From Arenicola marina (lineage: Eukaryota; Annelida; Polychaeta; Arenicolidae), in NCBI GenBank assembly GCA_964019135.1, contig OZ025261.1, positions 28,256,029 to 28,320,028 of the forward strand: DNA of 64,000 bases. Reading direction: 5' to 3'. The position numbers were made by a program, and so were the translations under genes. Within the stretch, counting starts at the first letter, position 1, and each line of letters starts with the position of its first letter. The notes under the pieces were generated by a model, which did no database searches, was not told the DNA's origin, and saw nothing but the letters and a program-made list of their open reading frames with translations. Of this stretch, positions 1-11,963 are shown piece by piece.

Positions 1-397
1 GAAGCTATCATAATTTCTCGCAACTCAGACGAAGAAGTTGAAGAAAAGACCGAATGTACACCAACTGCTGATTTAATCGAGGACCAGTTTTAACCTGTAG
101 GGGTTGACGATGGTGGATCAGGCATTGTTTATACATCGCGTGGTCAGGTGAAGCCGTGTTGCGTTAGAAGGGAGGGTGGGGACGGCTGGGGGCCGGGTGG
201 GGTGGAGTCATGTGTTCATGTTCGTCATGTTTGGCAGGGTGCCCAATTTTGACTCGTAAAGTGTCGGGTCATGGTTCAAGAAGAGGCCGCTGTGGGGGGG
301 GGGGGCACTACATTACTACAGTGGTGGGGGTGTGCCGCCCATGCCGTAGAGAGGATCTGGAGAGTAAGAGTAAATTGCCCGATTTTTGTGGTCACTG
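1..397. other. No gene recognised; start of window
   Basis: No exon, RNA gene or repeat family is recognised here. A G homopolymer lies near 295-306. The short forward frame at 210-398 runs through it and has no family resemblance, so it is not called. Confidence 0.4.
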
Positions 398-650
398 AGA
401 GAGAATTTTTTGGTTACAAATGATATCTAAAATAGAGACTGACAACGTTGTGGTTAAAAAGGCATATAAAATAGACACTGACATTCATGACAAAGTGTCT
501 GGAGGGTACTTATTTGAACACTATCGTTATCATTAGACTATATAATCAAGAACTGCAAGTTTGAAAAAAAAAGTCAGTCTCAGATGGGTATATCGAGAGA
601 AATTGTTGATTTCTGCTTCGGGGATTGAGAGAAAAAAAGGGGTCATTTGG
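398..650 (+). repeat. Dispersed repeat family R3, copy 1
   Basis: This stretch shares an ordered series of motifs with 42350-42560 on the same strand: GAGAGARAWTTTTGGTTA-like sequence, then GGCATAYAAAATAGAC, then TTATTTGAACACT, then CATCGAGAG or TATCGAGAG, GATTTCTG and GGGAATTGAGAGAAA. The copies have diverged by substitutions and indels but keep the same order over about 220-250 bp, so they are old members of one interspersed family. No terminal inverted repeat or coding sequence was identified. Confidence 0.6.
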
Positions 651-1878
651 GCGCCATATATGTATATACCTAACTATATGTAGTGCCCCCCCCCCCCCCT
701 CCGGGAGTGACAGTGTGTAACTTGATACAGCTGCTGTCTGAGAAACTCACTGTCACTGAAGAGTGTGTGGACAGCACTGCCGTACTACAGAACGGCCGTA
801 TGGGTTAGGATGGGTGTGGTGGCGGTCTATCGGGGTGGTGGGGAGGGGCGGCGGGAGGAGTGGTGCGTGAAGCTAGCAGCCGGATCGACTCAAAGCAATT
901 GTTCCCATAATAATTGAAAACATACTCGTGAATGTTTGGTGGTATTAAAACTCACACGAGCAATCTTGCGTAGCCATTGCCACAAAAGCTACTGGTCGCC
1001 CAGTGGACAGCGGTAGCAAGCTCTCTCCAAGAGCTCTCCCCACGAGGCGGCAGCACTTGATTAATCGAGAACTCCCGTTGGGGTCTCCTAGAATTGGGAT
1101 GGCTGGTTCCACGCCCAAATGTTGTAAATGTCTATACGGCAGCAATATAAGTATTTTTTATTTACGAGCAAGTATGACATAGGCATTGCCAGATAGTGTG
1201 ATCGATAGGCACGATGAAGTTAAACATAAAATTCAAATTAAACTGCCGCCGCTTCCTCCGCTCTTCCGAACTACTTACTGTTCGATTAAAGACGTTGTCG
1301 TAATCACCGGGTAAGACATATCCGCGAGAGGAAATAGTTCTTACAAGCGGCATCAAATTATTCTGTTTCAGAACACATTCCATGAAATGAAGGTCAGATT
1401 TTATTATTCAAACGCGTATATTTCCGGTTTAGACTATCGAGTCGCTTGCTAATATAGCCGGTCGCTTGCTCAACCGTCGGGTTGCCCCTAGTCTTCAATT
1501 CTACAAGCCCCAATCTCAGAAATTCTAAGCTGGTACAAGTTTACACTTTGGGGCCGCGGAACCAGGCTACAGCAACTCCTCGTGAGCGGACGGCGTGGGG
1601 TGGCTATGCAGCGTGTGTGACGTATTAGTTATTCGAATGCGTTTGATCAGTTTGGGGCTGAGCAGGCCAGGTAGCAAGATAATCTTGTTCTTGCTGTCCT
1701 TTTTTGCACTTGAATTGTTACAATCAACAGCTGAACAGTACACCATTTTGTTCTAAATGCATCGATGTTTCAAGTTTATGAGTCAAATTCGCTTGTCACT
1801 ATTCATGAGAGAAAGCAGACAGTTTGTTCCAAAGACGCACCGCTCGCATGTACACAAAGTGTTGGTTCAGCGGAAGAT
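651..1878. other. No gene recognised
   Basis: Mostly unique sequence with a C tract near 687-700 and a purine-rich patch at 836-862. Two minus-strand frames of 66 and 73 codons (945-1145, 1162-1383) show no domain, no splice context and no codon bias that I can recognise. Confidence 0.4.
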
Positions 1879-1990
1879 AGTCGTCAGTGACGTCAACGCC
1901 TTGCGTGTGATTGGCTAACTCTGGTGACGTGTTCAAAACATGTCGACACCCGCTTGGTGGGCGAAAATGTGTATTTTATACTATTGATGT
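1879..1990 (+). promoter_or_regulatory. Possible promoter-like cluster (CRE, CCAAT, TATA-like)
   Basis: TGACGTCA near 1888 is followed by GTGATTGGCTAA (an inverted CCAAT box) near 1908, GGTGACGTG near 1922 and an AT-rich TATTTTATAC near 1972. Spacing and order resemble an animal core promoter, and an open frame starts about 110 bp downstream. The motifs are short, and TGACGTCA is frequent across this window, so this is a weak inference. Confidence 0.15.
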
Positions 1991-2095
1991 GCGATTTGCT
2001 CGATAGTGCTTTCTTTTTAAACAGAACGATTAACGGCAAATAGATTTTATACGAACAGAGTTTTATTTGTATATCACATTGCAGCCCCCCGGTAT

Positions 2096-2545
2096 TTGCT
2101 TTTATGTGACATTGCAAGTCAAGATTGGGCATCTGTCATCGCGAGTACTTCAAAGCTTGATAGCTACGCGCGATACAAGTTAGTGTTAAAACATGAGTGT
2201 TACCTCACCTTAGTTTCCATACCTAAGCACAGGGTGGCGATAAGTTCACTTCGGTGTTCGACTCATAAGATTAAGGTAGAAAGACTGAGAGGAGTAGTAG
2301 ATAGAAACAGAATACTTTTTAGTTATTGTCTGAATCGCGAAAAGGAAGTTGTGGAAGGCGAATTATATTTTATAATGGTGTGGCCTTCTAATGATAACAT
2401 AAGAATTACAACGGAACATAGATTTAATGTCAAGTCAGGAGAAAACCGTCCTAAGCAGTCTCGCTGCTTATGTTTACACCGCAATGAATGTACATTCCAC
2501 CAATATTTGCAGAGGTTTCTTTTCGTTTCGTTTCAATCGAAATGA
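2096..2545 (+). CDS. Hypothetical single-exon frame, 149 codons
   Basis: An uninterrupted forward frame of 149 codons in non-repetitive sequence; among frames lying outside tandem arrays it is one of the longest. The predicted product is basic with scattered cysteines, and no signal peptide, membrane segment or known domain is visible. The context is suggestive only: a CRE/CCAAT/TATA-like cluster lies just upstream and an AATAAA hexamer lies about 40 bp after the stop. Codon use shows no strong third-position bias, unlike the LRR exon at 29107. It could be a chance frame, a piece of a larger spliced gene, or a fragment of an old mobile element. No function can be assigned. Confidence 0.15.
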   Translation: MLLCDIASQDWASVIASTSKLDSYARYKLVLKHECYLTLVSIPKHRVAISSLRCSTHKIKVERLRGVVDRNRILFSYCLNREKEVVEGELYFIMVWPSNDNIRITTEHRFNVKSGENRPKQSRCLCLHRNECTFHQYLQRFLFVSFQSK

Positions 2546-2586
2546 TTTCGTTATCTTTACTGTACCATGGGCCCGAGGCCTGAAGT

Positions 2587-2592
2587 AATAAA
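2587..2592 (+). terminator. Possible polyadenylation signal AATAAA
   Basis: AATAAA lies about 42 bp after the stop of the hypothetical frame ending at 2545. The hexamer is common by chance; it is listed only because of that position. Confidence 0.15.
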
Positions 2593-3692
2593 GCTATGAA
2601 ATATCAACCTGGCGGGTCACTCTCTGCCCTCGACGCACTCCGCTAGTTGGCCGCGTTATATATCTATTGCCGGTTACTTCCTCATTCGCACTCTCCCCCG
2701 CCTGGGCGGCGCTGGGCAACTTGATACGGCGTATTTGCCGCTGATATCTTCCACAAATCAATGCCCGGAAAACAACGTATGCCTAACAACACACAGTATC
2801 AGGTTACCAAAGGAAACAGACAGCTATCGCTCTTTCCACCAACTGATTCAGTGATATTAGTAATTTGCTGTATTAAGTACAGTTCGCTGTAGTTCGTTCC
2901 TGGAAAGGATCATTGTTGTTCCGTATTTTCGAGAAGCTTGAAAGTCAACTCCGGTCAACTGGTTAAGCTTGCATTTTTCTGTTCTGTTTATACCGATATA
3001 TACAGACAGTACTTATATAGAATTGCACTTCCATGACTTCTTTTACTCGGCATGGTTCATGACATCATAAGCGATCGGCGGAGAGGGGGGGAGGGGATGA
3101 GCAGGAGGTGGGGGAGGGCATGGGGATCGCCCCCTATTGGTGGGAGATGGCCTCAATTGTCACTGGCGCAGCACCCTTCCTTTCCCCTCAAAAACGAGGC
3201 TGGAACGACTGGAAGTGCTTACAGGTGACTACAGCTGGCCATGTTACTAACGTCATTAAGTGCCCGCTGGGCGGCAGCACCGTGGACCGGAAATTAAGTT
3301 TACGACATCTCATCCAGCGGGGCCAGCCGTTGGCAAGGACGCCATACCTACTTCAGGGTGAGATGAGGGTTTATACCCCTGGGGGATTTCTGGGTTGGGG
3401 GCTGAGCTGTCTTGAGCTGCGTTGTAAATATAGAGATATGACCCCTGAAAGGCCGGATCTCGCGGACCCGTTGTCGACCAGCAGGAGTCACGCGATGAAG
3501 GCAGACCATGGGGCTACAACGCTACCTTGACTCGACAAATTGATAAAGAGTAGACTGAGCAAATAATCGGTTTCAAAGGGGTTGCCATGGTTTTAGTCCT
3601 ACTGTTCTTTATTTGGAGCCGAATGTGTGTATATGACCCCTGGTCTCGGGATCAATGGCATAACGCGTTACATAATCAGTGTCATGTGTGGA
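2593..3692. other. No gene recognised
   Basis: Unique sequence with a G-rich patch at 3078-3120. The 140-codon forward frame at 3108-3530 starts inside the G-rich patch and has no recognisable domain. Confidence 0.4.
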
Positions 3693-4441
3693 GATGGCAT
3701 AAAGTGTGTACATGACCACTGCCATATGATCAGATGGCATAAAGTGTGTACATGACCACTGCCATATGATCAGGTGGCATAAAGTGTGTACATGACCACT
3801 GCCATATGATCAGGTGGCATAAAGTGTGTACATGACCACTGCCATATGATCAGATGGCATAAAGTGCGTACATGACCACTGCCATATGATCAGATGGCAT
3901 AAAGTGTGTACATGGCCACTCTTATGGGAAGTGGAGGCATAAAGTCTGTAAAAGACGAATGTTATAATAAGTGATGGCACAAAGTGTGTACATGACCACT
4001 GTTCTGAGAAGTGATGGCATAAAGTCTGTACATGACCACTACCATATGACCAGATGGCATAAAGTGTGTACATGACCACTGCCATGGGACGTGATGGCAC
4101 AAAGTGTGTACATGACCACTGTTATAGGAAGTGATGGCATAAAGTGTGTACATGACCACTGCCATGGGACGGGATGGCATACAGTGTGTACATGGCCACT
4201 GCCATGGGCAGTGATGGCATAAAGAGTGTACATGACCACTGCCACGGGAAGTGATGGCATAACGTGTGTATATGCCCATTGTTATAAGAAGTGATGGCAT
4301 AAAGTGTGTACATGACCACTGCCATGGGAAGTGATGACATACATACAGTGTGTACATGGCCACTGCCATGGGACAAGATAGCATAAAGTGTGCACATGAC
4401 CACTGTCATATGGCCAGATGGCTTAAAGTGTGTGCATGACC
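3693..4441. repeat. 40-bp minisatellite, about 18.7 copies
   Basis: A direct tandem array whose unit contains GATGGCATAAAGTGTGTA followed by CATGACCACTGCCAT and a variable tail. The first units end in ATGATCAG and later units end in GGGAAGT, so two subfamilies occupy different halves. The unit has no stop codon in any phase on the minus strand, and 40 leaves remainder 1 on division by 3. Several overlapping minus-strand frames of up to 140 codons therefore stay open; they follow from the repeat and are not evidence of genes. Confidence 0.95.
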
Positions 4442-5190
4442 TTGGCAACACGTGTAGTGTGCGCCGGGGAGACACAGAACTCCAACGCTTTTCACCCAGT
4501 ACTCCCATCTTTATTACTCCGAAAGCGAATTTAAATCCTTTCAATTTACTTTAAATGTCAACCCCCTTGGCTTTCTTATTGCTTTTCACGCTTTCACAGG
4601 AGCAGGGAGTGATGCAGTTGCTACTTTCCAAGTATTTTGCACTTGAAAGAAGTGGTAAGCACAATGCCAGCCGATGACTTAGGGGCAGAAAACCGCACAA
4701 CTCTCGTCGGGATTGAGATTGGGGCGAGAATCTCGTGTTACGAGAAGCAATCGCTGCCCCCAATCAAGGCCTCGCCGCGCAGTAACCAATTGTCCCGGCT
4801 TCCGAAAGGGTTATCACATCTCAGAGAGTTTTTCCTTTTTCTCCGCCATTATCTGAAAACGTGTTTTTCCATTAGAAAAAGACCACAAGTGCGACGAGTT
4901 TTCGGTTTTCCTGTTGCGCCCTGTCACCTGGACCCCCGGCCAGTTCACTGGAAAAGGTCTCGATGTAAACAGGAAAATCGAGTCTATTCTCCCGCTAGGT
5001 GGCCGTTAGTCAGCTTCCGTCAGGCTGTGAGGCTGTGAGGTTGTGAGGTTGTGAGGTGTCTGTACATGACAGAACTGACGTGTAGACCTGCCTTTACGTA
5101 ACTATTACGTGACAGTCATCGGCCCACGTAATAGAACATGATGGCATCTTAGTGTGACTATTTACAACGTAATTGTGTGTCTACAGACCC
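4442..5190. other. No gene recognised; short 9-bp repeat near 5020-5057
   Basis: Unique sequence. Near 5020-5057 a 9-bp motif (GAGGCTGTG changing to GAGGTTGTG) is repeated about four times. The forward frame at 4637-5038 (133 codons) shows no domain. Confidence 0.4.
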
Positions 5191-5194
5191 CCGG

Positions 5195-5475
5195 GGGTGC
5201 GGGGGGGGGGCACTATAATATAAATATGGCTGGGGTGCCTTGATGTACCTTGATGCCTGAGAGAGCGGATATTTGTGATGCAAAATATACCCCTATAGAG
5301 CGGATATTTCAAAACTTGCGATCGGGGAGCGGGGGGCGGGGGGGGGGAGGCTCTAAAAATGTGCGTTCATAGAGCGGGTTGCCGCGAAAAAATGCCCCTT
5401 CCGAGCGGATTTTGGCGGTAAAATGCCACGACCGAGCGGAGTTTTGCGACGAACAAGGGGGGCTTTACCGTGGAA
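5195..5475 (+). repeat. Dispersed repeat family R2, copy 1
   Basis: Matches 40775-41098 in the same orientation. Shared landmarks in order are a G run, GGTGCCTTGATG, GATGCCTGAGAG with AGCGGA, ATACCCCT with TAGAGCGGA, GGCTCT, AATGTGCGTTCATA, and at the end direct repeats of GAGCGGATTTTGGCGG followed by TAAAATGCC. The 3' part is itself a short tandem repeat of about 30-35 bp built on GAGCGGA and GGTAAAATGCC. There is no coding capacity. Confidence 0.7.
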
Positions 5476-6310
5476 CGCCCCGCCCCCCCCCCACCGCCCC
5501 GAGCTACAGACCAGATCGGTATTAAAGTTCATACCGACGTGAAGTGACATCGCCTATGTGAATCACGACAAAAGTATGATTATCACATTTTAGGATTCCT
5601 ACCCATATGAAAGGCACCACGGGACTCGAACCAATGACTTGTTGGTCTTATCTGATCTGCGGATGGTCCCTAACAGAACCGTGATTAATACCCCCCCCCC
5701 CCCTCCCGAGGCCCTCCTCCCCCCCCCCATCACATTGTATACATACAATAGCCCTATACGTTTACTTTATTTGCCTGCGGGCTGGGGATGGAGGGGAGGG
5801 GGCGGGGGGGGGGGGGGCGTGGAGGGGGAGTCGGCCTGATGAGTAGTAACCGGCGGTCAATTCCTGTACCGTGGCGTCCCCTTGAGCGACCCCTACCGGC
5901 ACCGCATGCAAATACTGGCGGCGATGTAATATCACCCAATCCCGCTTCCCGTCACATCAATAGACATCATCCCCCAGCGCATGCGCAGAGTTAGGGGTGG
6001 CCGATTGGGTGGGGAAGGGGGGGCGGCGGGGTCAGGCAGAGGCTGCCGACCGGTGAACTGGATGGAAGGACATTGCATGGAAATGGAATTACTTCCGGTG
6101 TGGAAATGTGACCTTTTTAAGGCTGTCGTCTGCATGCGGGCTTTTGGCGGGAAAGCCCGCGTCGGTGGGAAAGCGCGCGAAGGAAGCAGACGACTGTGTC
6201 TGGAGACCGCGTCTCCGGCTTGGAATGGCGGGACACGTTGTTTGGTTGCATTAGGGAGACTAACCATCGGTGCAGAATCTGGGTGCTGGTCTGAGCACCC
6301 TGCAAAAAAA
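5476..6310. other. GC-rich sequence with long C and G runs; no gene recognised
   Basis: Contains poly-C near 5692-5702 and a G-rich stretch near 5780-5830. Near 5621-5632 a minus-strand GGTTCGAGTCCC matches a tRNA B box without a partner A box. Overlapping frames on both strands are consequences of the low-complexity sequence. Confidence 0.4.
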
Positions 6311-6585
6311 GCCCTAGAGACGTTGTATAACGAGCACTGGACCCTGTGTAACAGGCAGTGGACAGTCTGGGAAACCATGTATAACAACTCCTGGATACCC
6401 TGTCCCTGGATATCGTGTATAACACGGCCTGGATACTATGTATAACAAGTCCTAGACACCCTGTATAACAAGCCCTAGAGTCCTTGCATAACAAGCCCTG
6501 GATATCGTGTATAACAAGCCCTAGACACCCTGTATAAGAAGCCCTAGAGTCCTTGCATAACAAGCAGTGGACACCCTAGTGTGAC
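6311..6585. repeat. 23-bp minisatellite, degenerate
   Basis: Direct repeats of a unit like TATAACAAGCCCTAGA plus about 7 variable bases. The TATAACAAG landmarks at 6441, 6464 and 6487 are exactly 23 bp apart. Copies toward 6311 are more degenerate, which suggests growth from the 3' side. Confidence 0.85.
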
Positions 6586-6735
6586 AGTAGTGATATTGGG
6601 AGATTGTGAGTGATATTGGGAGATAGTGAGTGACATTGGGATTTAGTGAGTGACATTGGGAGATAGTGAGTGACATTGGGAGATAGTGAGTGACATTGGG
6701 AGATAGTGAGTGACATTGCAAGACAAAGAGTGACA
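6586..6735. repeat. 20-bp minisatellite, about 7 copies
   Basis: Direct repeats of GATAGTGAGTGACATTGGGA directly adjoin the 23-bp array. The central copies are nearly identical and the outer ones diverged. Confidence 0.9.
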
Positions 6736-9700
6736 TTAAACCAGCTGGGGACTCAACATATATTCAACCAGTGGGTTCTTTATAGTCGGCATATATTGCC
6801 AATGCGCTTTGTAATTAAAATTCACCCTGCGTCGCGAGTCGCGGATAGTAAGTACATTAGTTGTGCCATGTACTGGCATTAAATAAATGGTGAGCGACCA
6901 GCAGACCTCATCCCGTGTCCGAGTGGCAGAATCGAAACTCCGGTCTTGAAGCTGCTCGGGCAACAAATCACCGGTCTTAAAGCTGCTGAGGCAACACTTT
7001 GCACTCACACATTATACATCTTCACACTGGCCGGGTCACAAATGTCGGCTCTTGTTAATGTCAATAATTTAAAGTATCCCTTGTTATATCTAGTTTCATA
7101 TTAAAGGGCAAATAGTGGCACTGGTGTCCAAATTTTGGATGACGTAGTACACAATAAACGATGACGATCACTTAATGCACACACGCGAAATATTTTTGTT
7201 CACGCTGTAAGTAGTTGAATGCACCATTTTTATATTGAAAAATTATTTCAAATATTTCGCAATGAAAACATTTCTGTTCGAGTAGCTTTGAAAGAAATCG
7301 AGTTCTTTGATGGGACCATTAGCAAAGTGCAGATCTCAATCCGGGTCATTGAGTTACGTCTGAATTCCATACCGCTCAGCCAGCCAGATTCAGTCAGGGT
7401 CCATGGTTCTCGCCCATTAGAAACCTTTCCCCGTCTTTTATCAATGCGGACAAATGCGGACAAACCCCTCCTCACTTTCCAAGAAGGAGGAGCGGAATGG
7501 ACGCAGGGATGCTAGCCGCCCTTCGGTACGACCCCCCCCCCCTCCCTACCCCCCCACCCCTCCATCCCTTCCTTCGCCATTGCACCCCCCCCCCCACCTT
7601 CTCCCTTTCACAACACGTTAGTCTCTCGTTAGCGAGTCCGCCTGTCTACGCCTGAATCCCTCCGCCGCACACCAAGTAGTCTGGACACCGCCTCGAATAA
7701 TCCCGAAGACATCCGCAATAAAAAACACACACAAAACGAAATACCGAAATTATCGACAGACATGGAAAGGACGCCAACTTTGTCCGGAAACATTGCCAAA
7801 GATCTACATCGGTTGTAGAAGGGATAAACATACATCTCGCCCCGTCGTTCAGAAAACTTGACGATCTAAACCGCCTTTTTATGATTTATCTCTGCCTCCT
7901 GCGAATATCACGCCATCTTCTCGCTTTACGACAACAAGCTCAGTTAGACTTGTGTAACACTCGTTCAACAGGGCTCTTAGTTGTGCCCCTGATAAATTTT
8001 GCCTTTAAAGAAGCACTTTTCCTGACCGTCGAATGGCGCTGGATCGTCTTCACTTTCTCCAAGATCAAATAACCGTCCTACCCAAATACTCTGGACGTCA
8101 CGTACCAATCTGGCTGGTGGGAGGGAAGCGAGAGGGGCGCAAGCCGAGGGGGGTGGGCGGGGCGCTGCGTGGGAGGCCTGCGGGGGGGGGGAGAGGGGGT
8201 GGGGTGGCGTGAAGAAAGAAATAATATCGTCGCGTCCAAAATGACTTCCCAAAATCTTGCAGCCTTCATTTTGTTTGTGTGGCTTCAGAGATTATCTCAG
8301 AAAAGACCCGTATTCTGTGGTAGTATCTGGGGCATGGTTTGTCTAACCATTTTTCTTATTTTCTCGGGCGGTTCCTTTGTCCTATTCAGCCTTCATCTCC
8401 ATAACACGCCAAACGACCATTCTTTCCAATAATAGCGTCTTATATATTCGGGCTGATGAATATTGCTGGTGTTTAAGCCGGAGTCTGAGGCATTGCCTGT
8501 ATCATAAATATAATACAAACTGTGTGGTATGGCCTTTATCCCGGACTGGGATCAAGCTATAGCATATTTTAATGTTGAAAGACACTTGCAGGAATAAGTT
8601 ACATCGTTCAGAAATTAAAAGACAAAAATCAATGTTCCATTCATAGCCCTCAAGTAATTTCAATGCATTATAGTTGTTATAGTGGTACTTAATGAGCTGT
8701 CCGTTTGTCATGTTTCTTTATCTGATTTTGGACTCAAAGTCTGTTGGTAGCAAATCAATTTAAAGTAATATATTCTGTAATTTTTATATTACTAACCTCT
8801 TCTCCATGTTAAATAATTATAATCTCGCTTGAATTAAAATCCTGAAAGCCTGTAGGCTATCCAGAGAGAAGCAAATTTGTTCACCGGAGCAGAATTTGGT
8901 GGCCGGTTTTATATCCCGGCGCGCCTGTTCGCTGTTTGGTATTCTGTGTGATGTCGACTGTGACTCGTTAGGGCGTTCGCGCGCGATAAAATAGTTAGCA
9001 GTTAATAGTTAATAGCAGTTTACTTTTGAAAATTGTCGTTTTACAGACTCAACGAGATGTAAAACATATGCATCATAATTTTGAAATACTTTTAGTCTTG
9101 ATTCTTAAATGTAAAGTATCTAAGATGGAGCATGTGAGTAAGTAGGCTGCTGTAAGCAGTAAATATTGTATGTAGATGTATTTCTAAAGCTGTGTGGGAG
9201 TTTGTGGCACCCCTTTGTGGTTATTCAACAACACACGGCAACTCAGCTTTTATCCTCACCTGGCAACTTGGTCCTTGCCTGACAGCATCCTTTGTCATAT
9301 TGTCGCGCATCGCCGAATTCCAGACCGTGTTCGCGAGTTCATCAGATACAGATATACTTTCTTTTTTTCATGGGACGACTAGTTATCCCGTTTCTATCAG
9401 TTTATCGCTGTCTGGGGCGGGTTCTGGATTGTTGTTTAGGTGAGGAGGGTGGAGGGGGTGGGGGTGACTTGACGCAAGGGCGTTTGACAAAATAACGACG
9501 GGTGGAAGGGGAGGGAAGCTATTTCGAGTAGGCGCGGCTCCCCTCCCCTCTACCACTAGATCAAAGAACTTGTATGGAAAAGAAGCGAAAGCCGTATCTA
9601 TAACCCGGTAACAGGATCGTGGTGGCGCCGCCAAGCGGTGAGGGTTATTACATCGCTCTAGCCAGGTGTGCAAGGGCGTGCTGCCTGAACGAAGGCCGCT

Positions 9701-9867
9701 GGCGAACCCTCCGGGGTGTGCCCCAAATTTTGTTCTGAGCTGCTTGATTCCATAGGTCTGTACCGGAGTATTGCTGCCTCCCTGCACTCCTAGGGTGCGC
9801 TGGGGTTACGCATGTTGTTGGGCGTGGTGGGGGAGGCGGGGGGGGGGGGGTGTCGTGGGGGGTAGAA
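6736..9867. other. No gene recognised over about 3.1 kb
   Basis: Mixed unique sequence with C-rich patches near 7531-7600 and a G-rich patch near 8140-8205. Several frames of 60-134 codons occur (for example 7219-7515 forward, 9383-9787 reverse), but none shows a domain or convincing splice sites. A GGTGGCGCCGCCAAG motif near 9620-9640 also occurs near 58807; the shared stretch is only about 20 bp. Confidence 0.35.
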
Positions 9868-10920
9868 GAAACTTATTCTGGTCCGATTTTGTTTAAATAT
9901 TTTTTTTACGATTTTTTTTCCTTGTGGGTTATTACAGTCTAAAGGTTCTTTGACATCACCCACCCCTACGGGCCATGGATGGGGGGAGGGCCGTAAGGGG
10001 GGGGGGGGTAGGGGCGTAGTGGGGGGGGGTCGGCATTCTGAGGAATTGTCTAGAGCAATTTGTTTTACCGATTTTTTTGGTGTGGGTTATTTTAGTCTAC
10101 AGGTTCGCTTCTTTGACATCACCCACCCCCCTAGGGGGCGTGGGATAAGGGGGGTAGGAGCGTAGGGGGGGGGGGGGTAGTGCCGTCGGGGGGGGGGGGG
10201 GGAGGGGGTCGGCATTCTGAAGAATTGTTTTAGAGCAATTTTTTTTACCGATTCTTTTGGCTTGTGGGTTATTTTAGTCTACTTGTTTGACATCACCTAC
10301 ACCCTAGGGGGCGTGGGAGGATGGGGGTAGGGGCGTAGGGGAGGGGTGGGGGTGGAGGGGTTAGGATACAGAGGGATTTTTTAATTTATTTTAATAATAT
10401 TTTTTTTGGACGATTTCTTGTACCTAATATTGTTTTTTGAGGGAAAATGTTTGCTACATTGATACCACCCGACCGCTAAGAGGCGAAGGATAGGGGCGGT
10501 TACCAGCGGGGGGGGGGGGGGGGGGGGGTCGGCATGCTAAGGAATTTTTTTAGAGCAATTTTTTTACCGATTTTTTGCCTTCTGGGGTATTTTAGTCTAC
10601 AGGTTCGCTTGTTTGACGCCACCCACCCCCTAGGGGGCGTGGGAGGGGGGGGTAGGTTTTTTTTTCTCAAATTGTATTAATATTTTTTGTTACGATTTCT
10701 TGTACTTGTTTTTTGAGTGTAAAGGTTTGCTTCATTGACACCACCCAACCGCTAAGAGGCGTGGCATGGGGGCGGGTCACGGCGGAGGGGTGGGGGGAGT
10801 AGGGACGTAGAGGGGAGGGGGGTATCGCAGGCTGAGGTTTTTGTTCGATTTTTATAAAGCAATTTTGTTAACTGGAAACCCCCTAAGAGGCGTGGGAGGA
10901 GGGGGAGGGGGGCGGGGGAT
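9868..10920 (+). repeat. Degenerate tandem array of about 160-176-bp units with G tracts
   Basis: At least six diverged units alternate a T-rich half and a G-rich half. The T-rich half contains GGTCGGCATTCTGA, AGAGCAATTTTTTTACCGAT, GTGGGTTATTTTAGTCTAC and TTGACATCACCCACCCCC; the G-rich half contains GGGGGCGTGGGA and runs of 8 to over 20 G. Landmark GGTCGGCAT occurs near 10029, 10207 and 10527. Two units (about 10370 and 10660) form a second subfamily with GCTAAGAGGCG and ACGATTTCTTGTAC. It is non-coding, and the G tracts could form quadruplexes. Confidence 0.8.
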
Positions 10921-11698
10921 AAGAAGCATAGACACTAAAAATGGATGCATTTTTAGGTCGCATGCCATAGCCTAGGCATAGCCATGGAAAAAGAGTGTTA
11001 AAAGTGGGATAACACAGTTGAACAGTAATTTAACGGAGATACTCTAAGCATTAATGAAAATATCTTTGGCTACTTTCCACAACCATGAGTCTGATCAGAC
11101 TAAGAATGCCTAATTTACAGATTTTCACACACGCAGTTGACACTGGTTGAGCTGTCAGACAGTCAGTTGACAATGGACAGTTCGCCTGTCAAAACATAAA
11201 CAAACATGGTCAGGGACTAATCTCAATTGTTCGCCGAAACCTCATAGAAAAGACACTTACCTCTCTGTGTCCCTGGGGAATTGAAAGAAGGAAATATCTC
11301 CTCTTGTCCCTTTATAATTGTGGCAATTCCATGCCGCACAAATTGTGCCACGACCGGACTTCCAGCGGCTACAACCTGCGTCCATTTTGCGGTCTGCACC
11401 TAGTTGACCGAGCGCTGATTAACGCGCTTTCGCTTCTTGTTCTAGAAATTTTTTGACTGGCTACAGACTGTTCATCCATGCGGTAGCCCTGGTTTCGCCA
11501 CTGCCAGCCAGTTCTCTACTGGTGCGTGGTATATAATCTTGGGGGCCATTGAAAGAAGCTACCTTAGGTTACAGAAACAGAGTCAGATCACATCGCTTGC
11601 AGTCTCATCGCTTTTCCAGGAAGTGCAATGCCCAAATTACTTGCAAGAATAACTTCATTATGGAGACACCTTTTTTTTTGGGAGTGGGGGGGGTATTT
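10921..11698. other. No gene recognised
   Basis: Unique AT-moderate sequence. No splice-flanked coding segment, RNA gene or repeat is recognised. Confidence 0.4.
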
Positions 11699-11711
11699 CT
11701 TGAACGGAGGG

Positions 11712-11950
11712 TTGGTTGGTTGGTTATTCAGGATGTTTTAACCACTTTTGGTCATGTCGCGTCAATTGGAAAAGAAAGAAAGGGTGGAGCCATGTCCCCG
11801 GGGAGTAACCCTCTACTCTTTACGAAGAAGGACATGGGATCTTTATCCTGCGACCACACAGACATAGCCACAGCGGGGCTCGAACCACCGATCCACGTGC
11901 TGTTAGGCTCTCAGGTGACCAGAGCACTCAATGCGAGCGCTCTAGCCCCT
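11712..11950 (-). mobile_element. tRNA-derived SINE, copy A, with target-site duplication
   Basis: A minus-strand member of the SINE described at 40273. It has the B-box GGTTCGAGCCCC, the shared body and a 3' tail of AACC repeats (GGTT on the plus strand). It is flanked by a 13-bp direct repeat, CTTGAACGGAGGG at 11699-11711 and CTTGAGCGGAGGG at 11951-11963, with one mismatch. This is the target-site duplication expected of LINE-driven retroposition. The 5' tRNA head is shortened before the A box. Confidence 0.88.
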
Positions 11951-11963
11951 CTTGAGCGGAGGG

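Noticed and set aside
3810..4544. Overlapping minus-strand frames of 96-140 codons
   Set aside because: They are the 40-bp minisatellite read in several frames.
5597..5690. tRNA gene on the minus strand (GGTTCGAGTCCC)
   Set aside because: Only a B box is found. No A box at the right distance and no acceptor-stem pairing can be seen.
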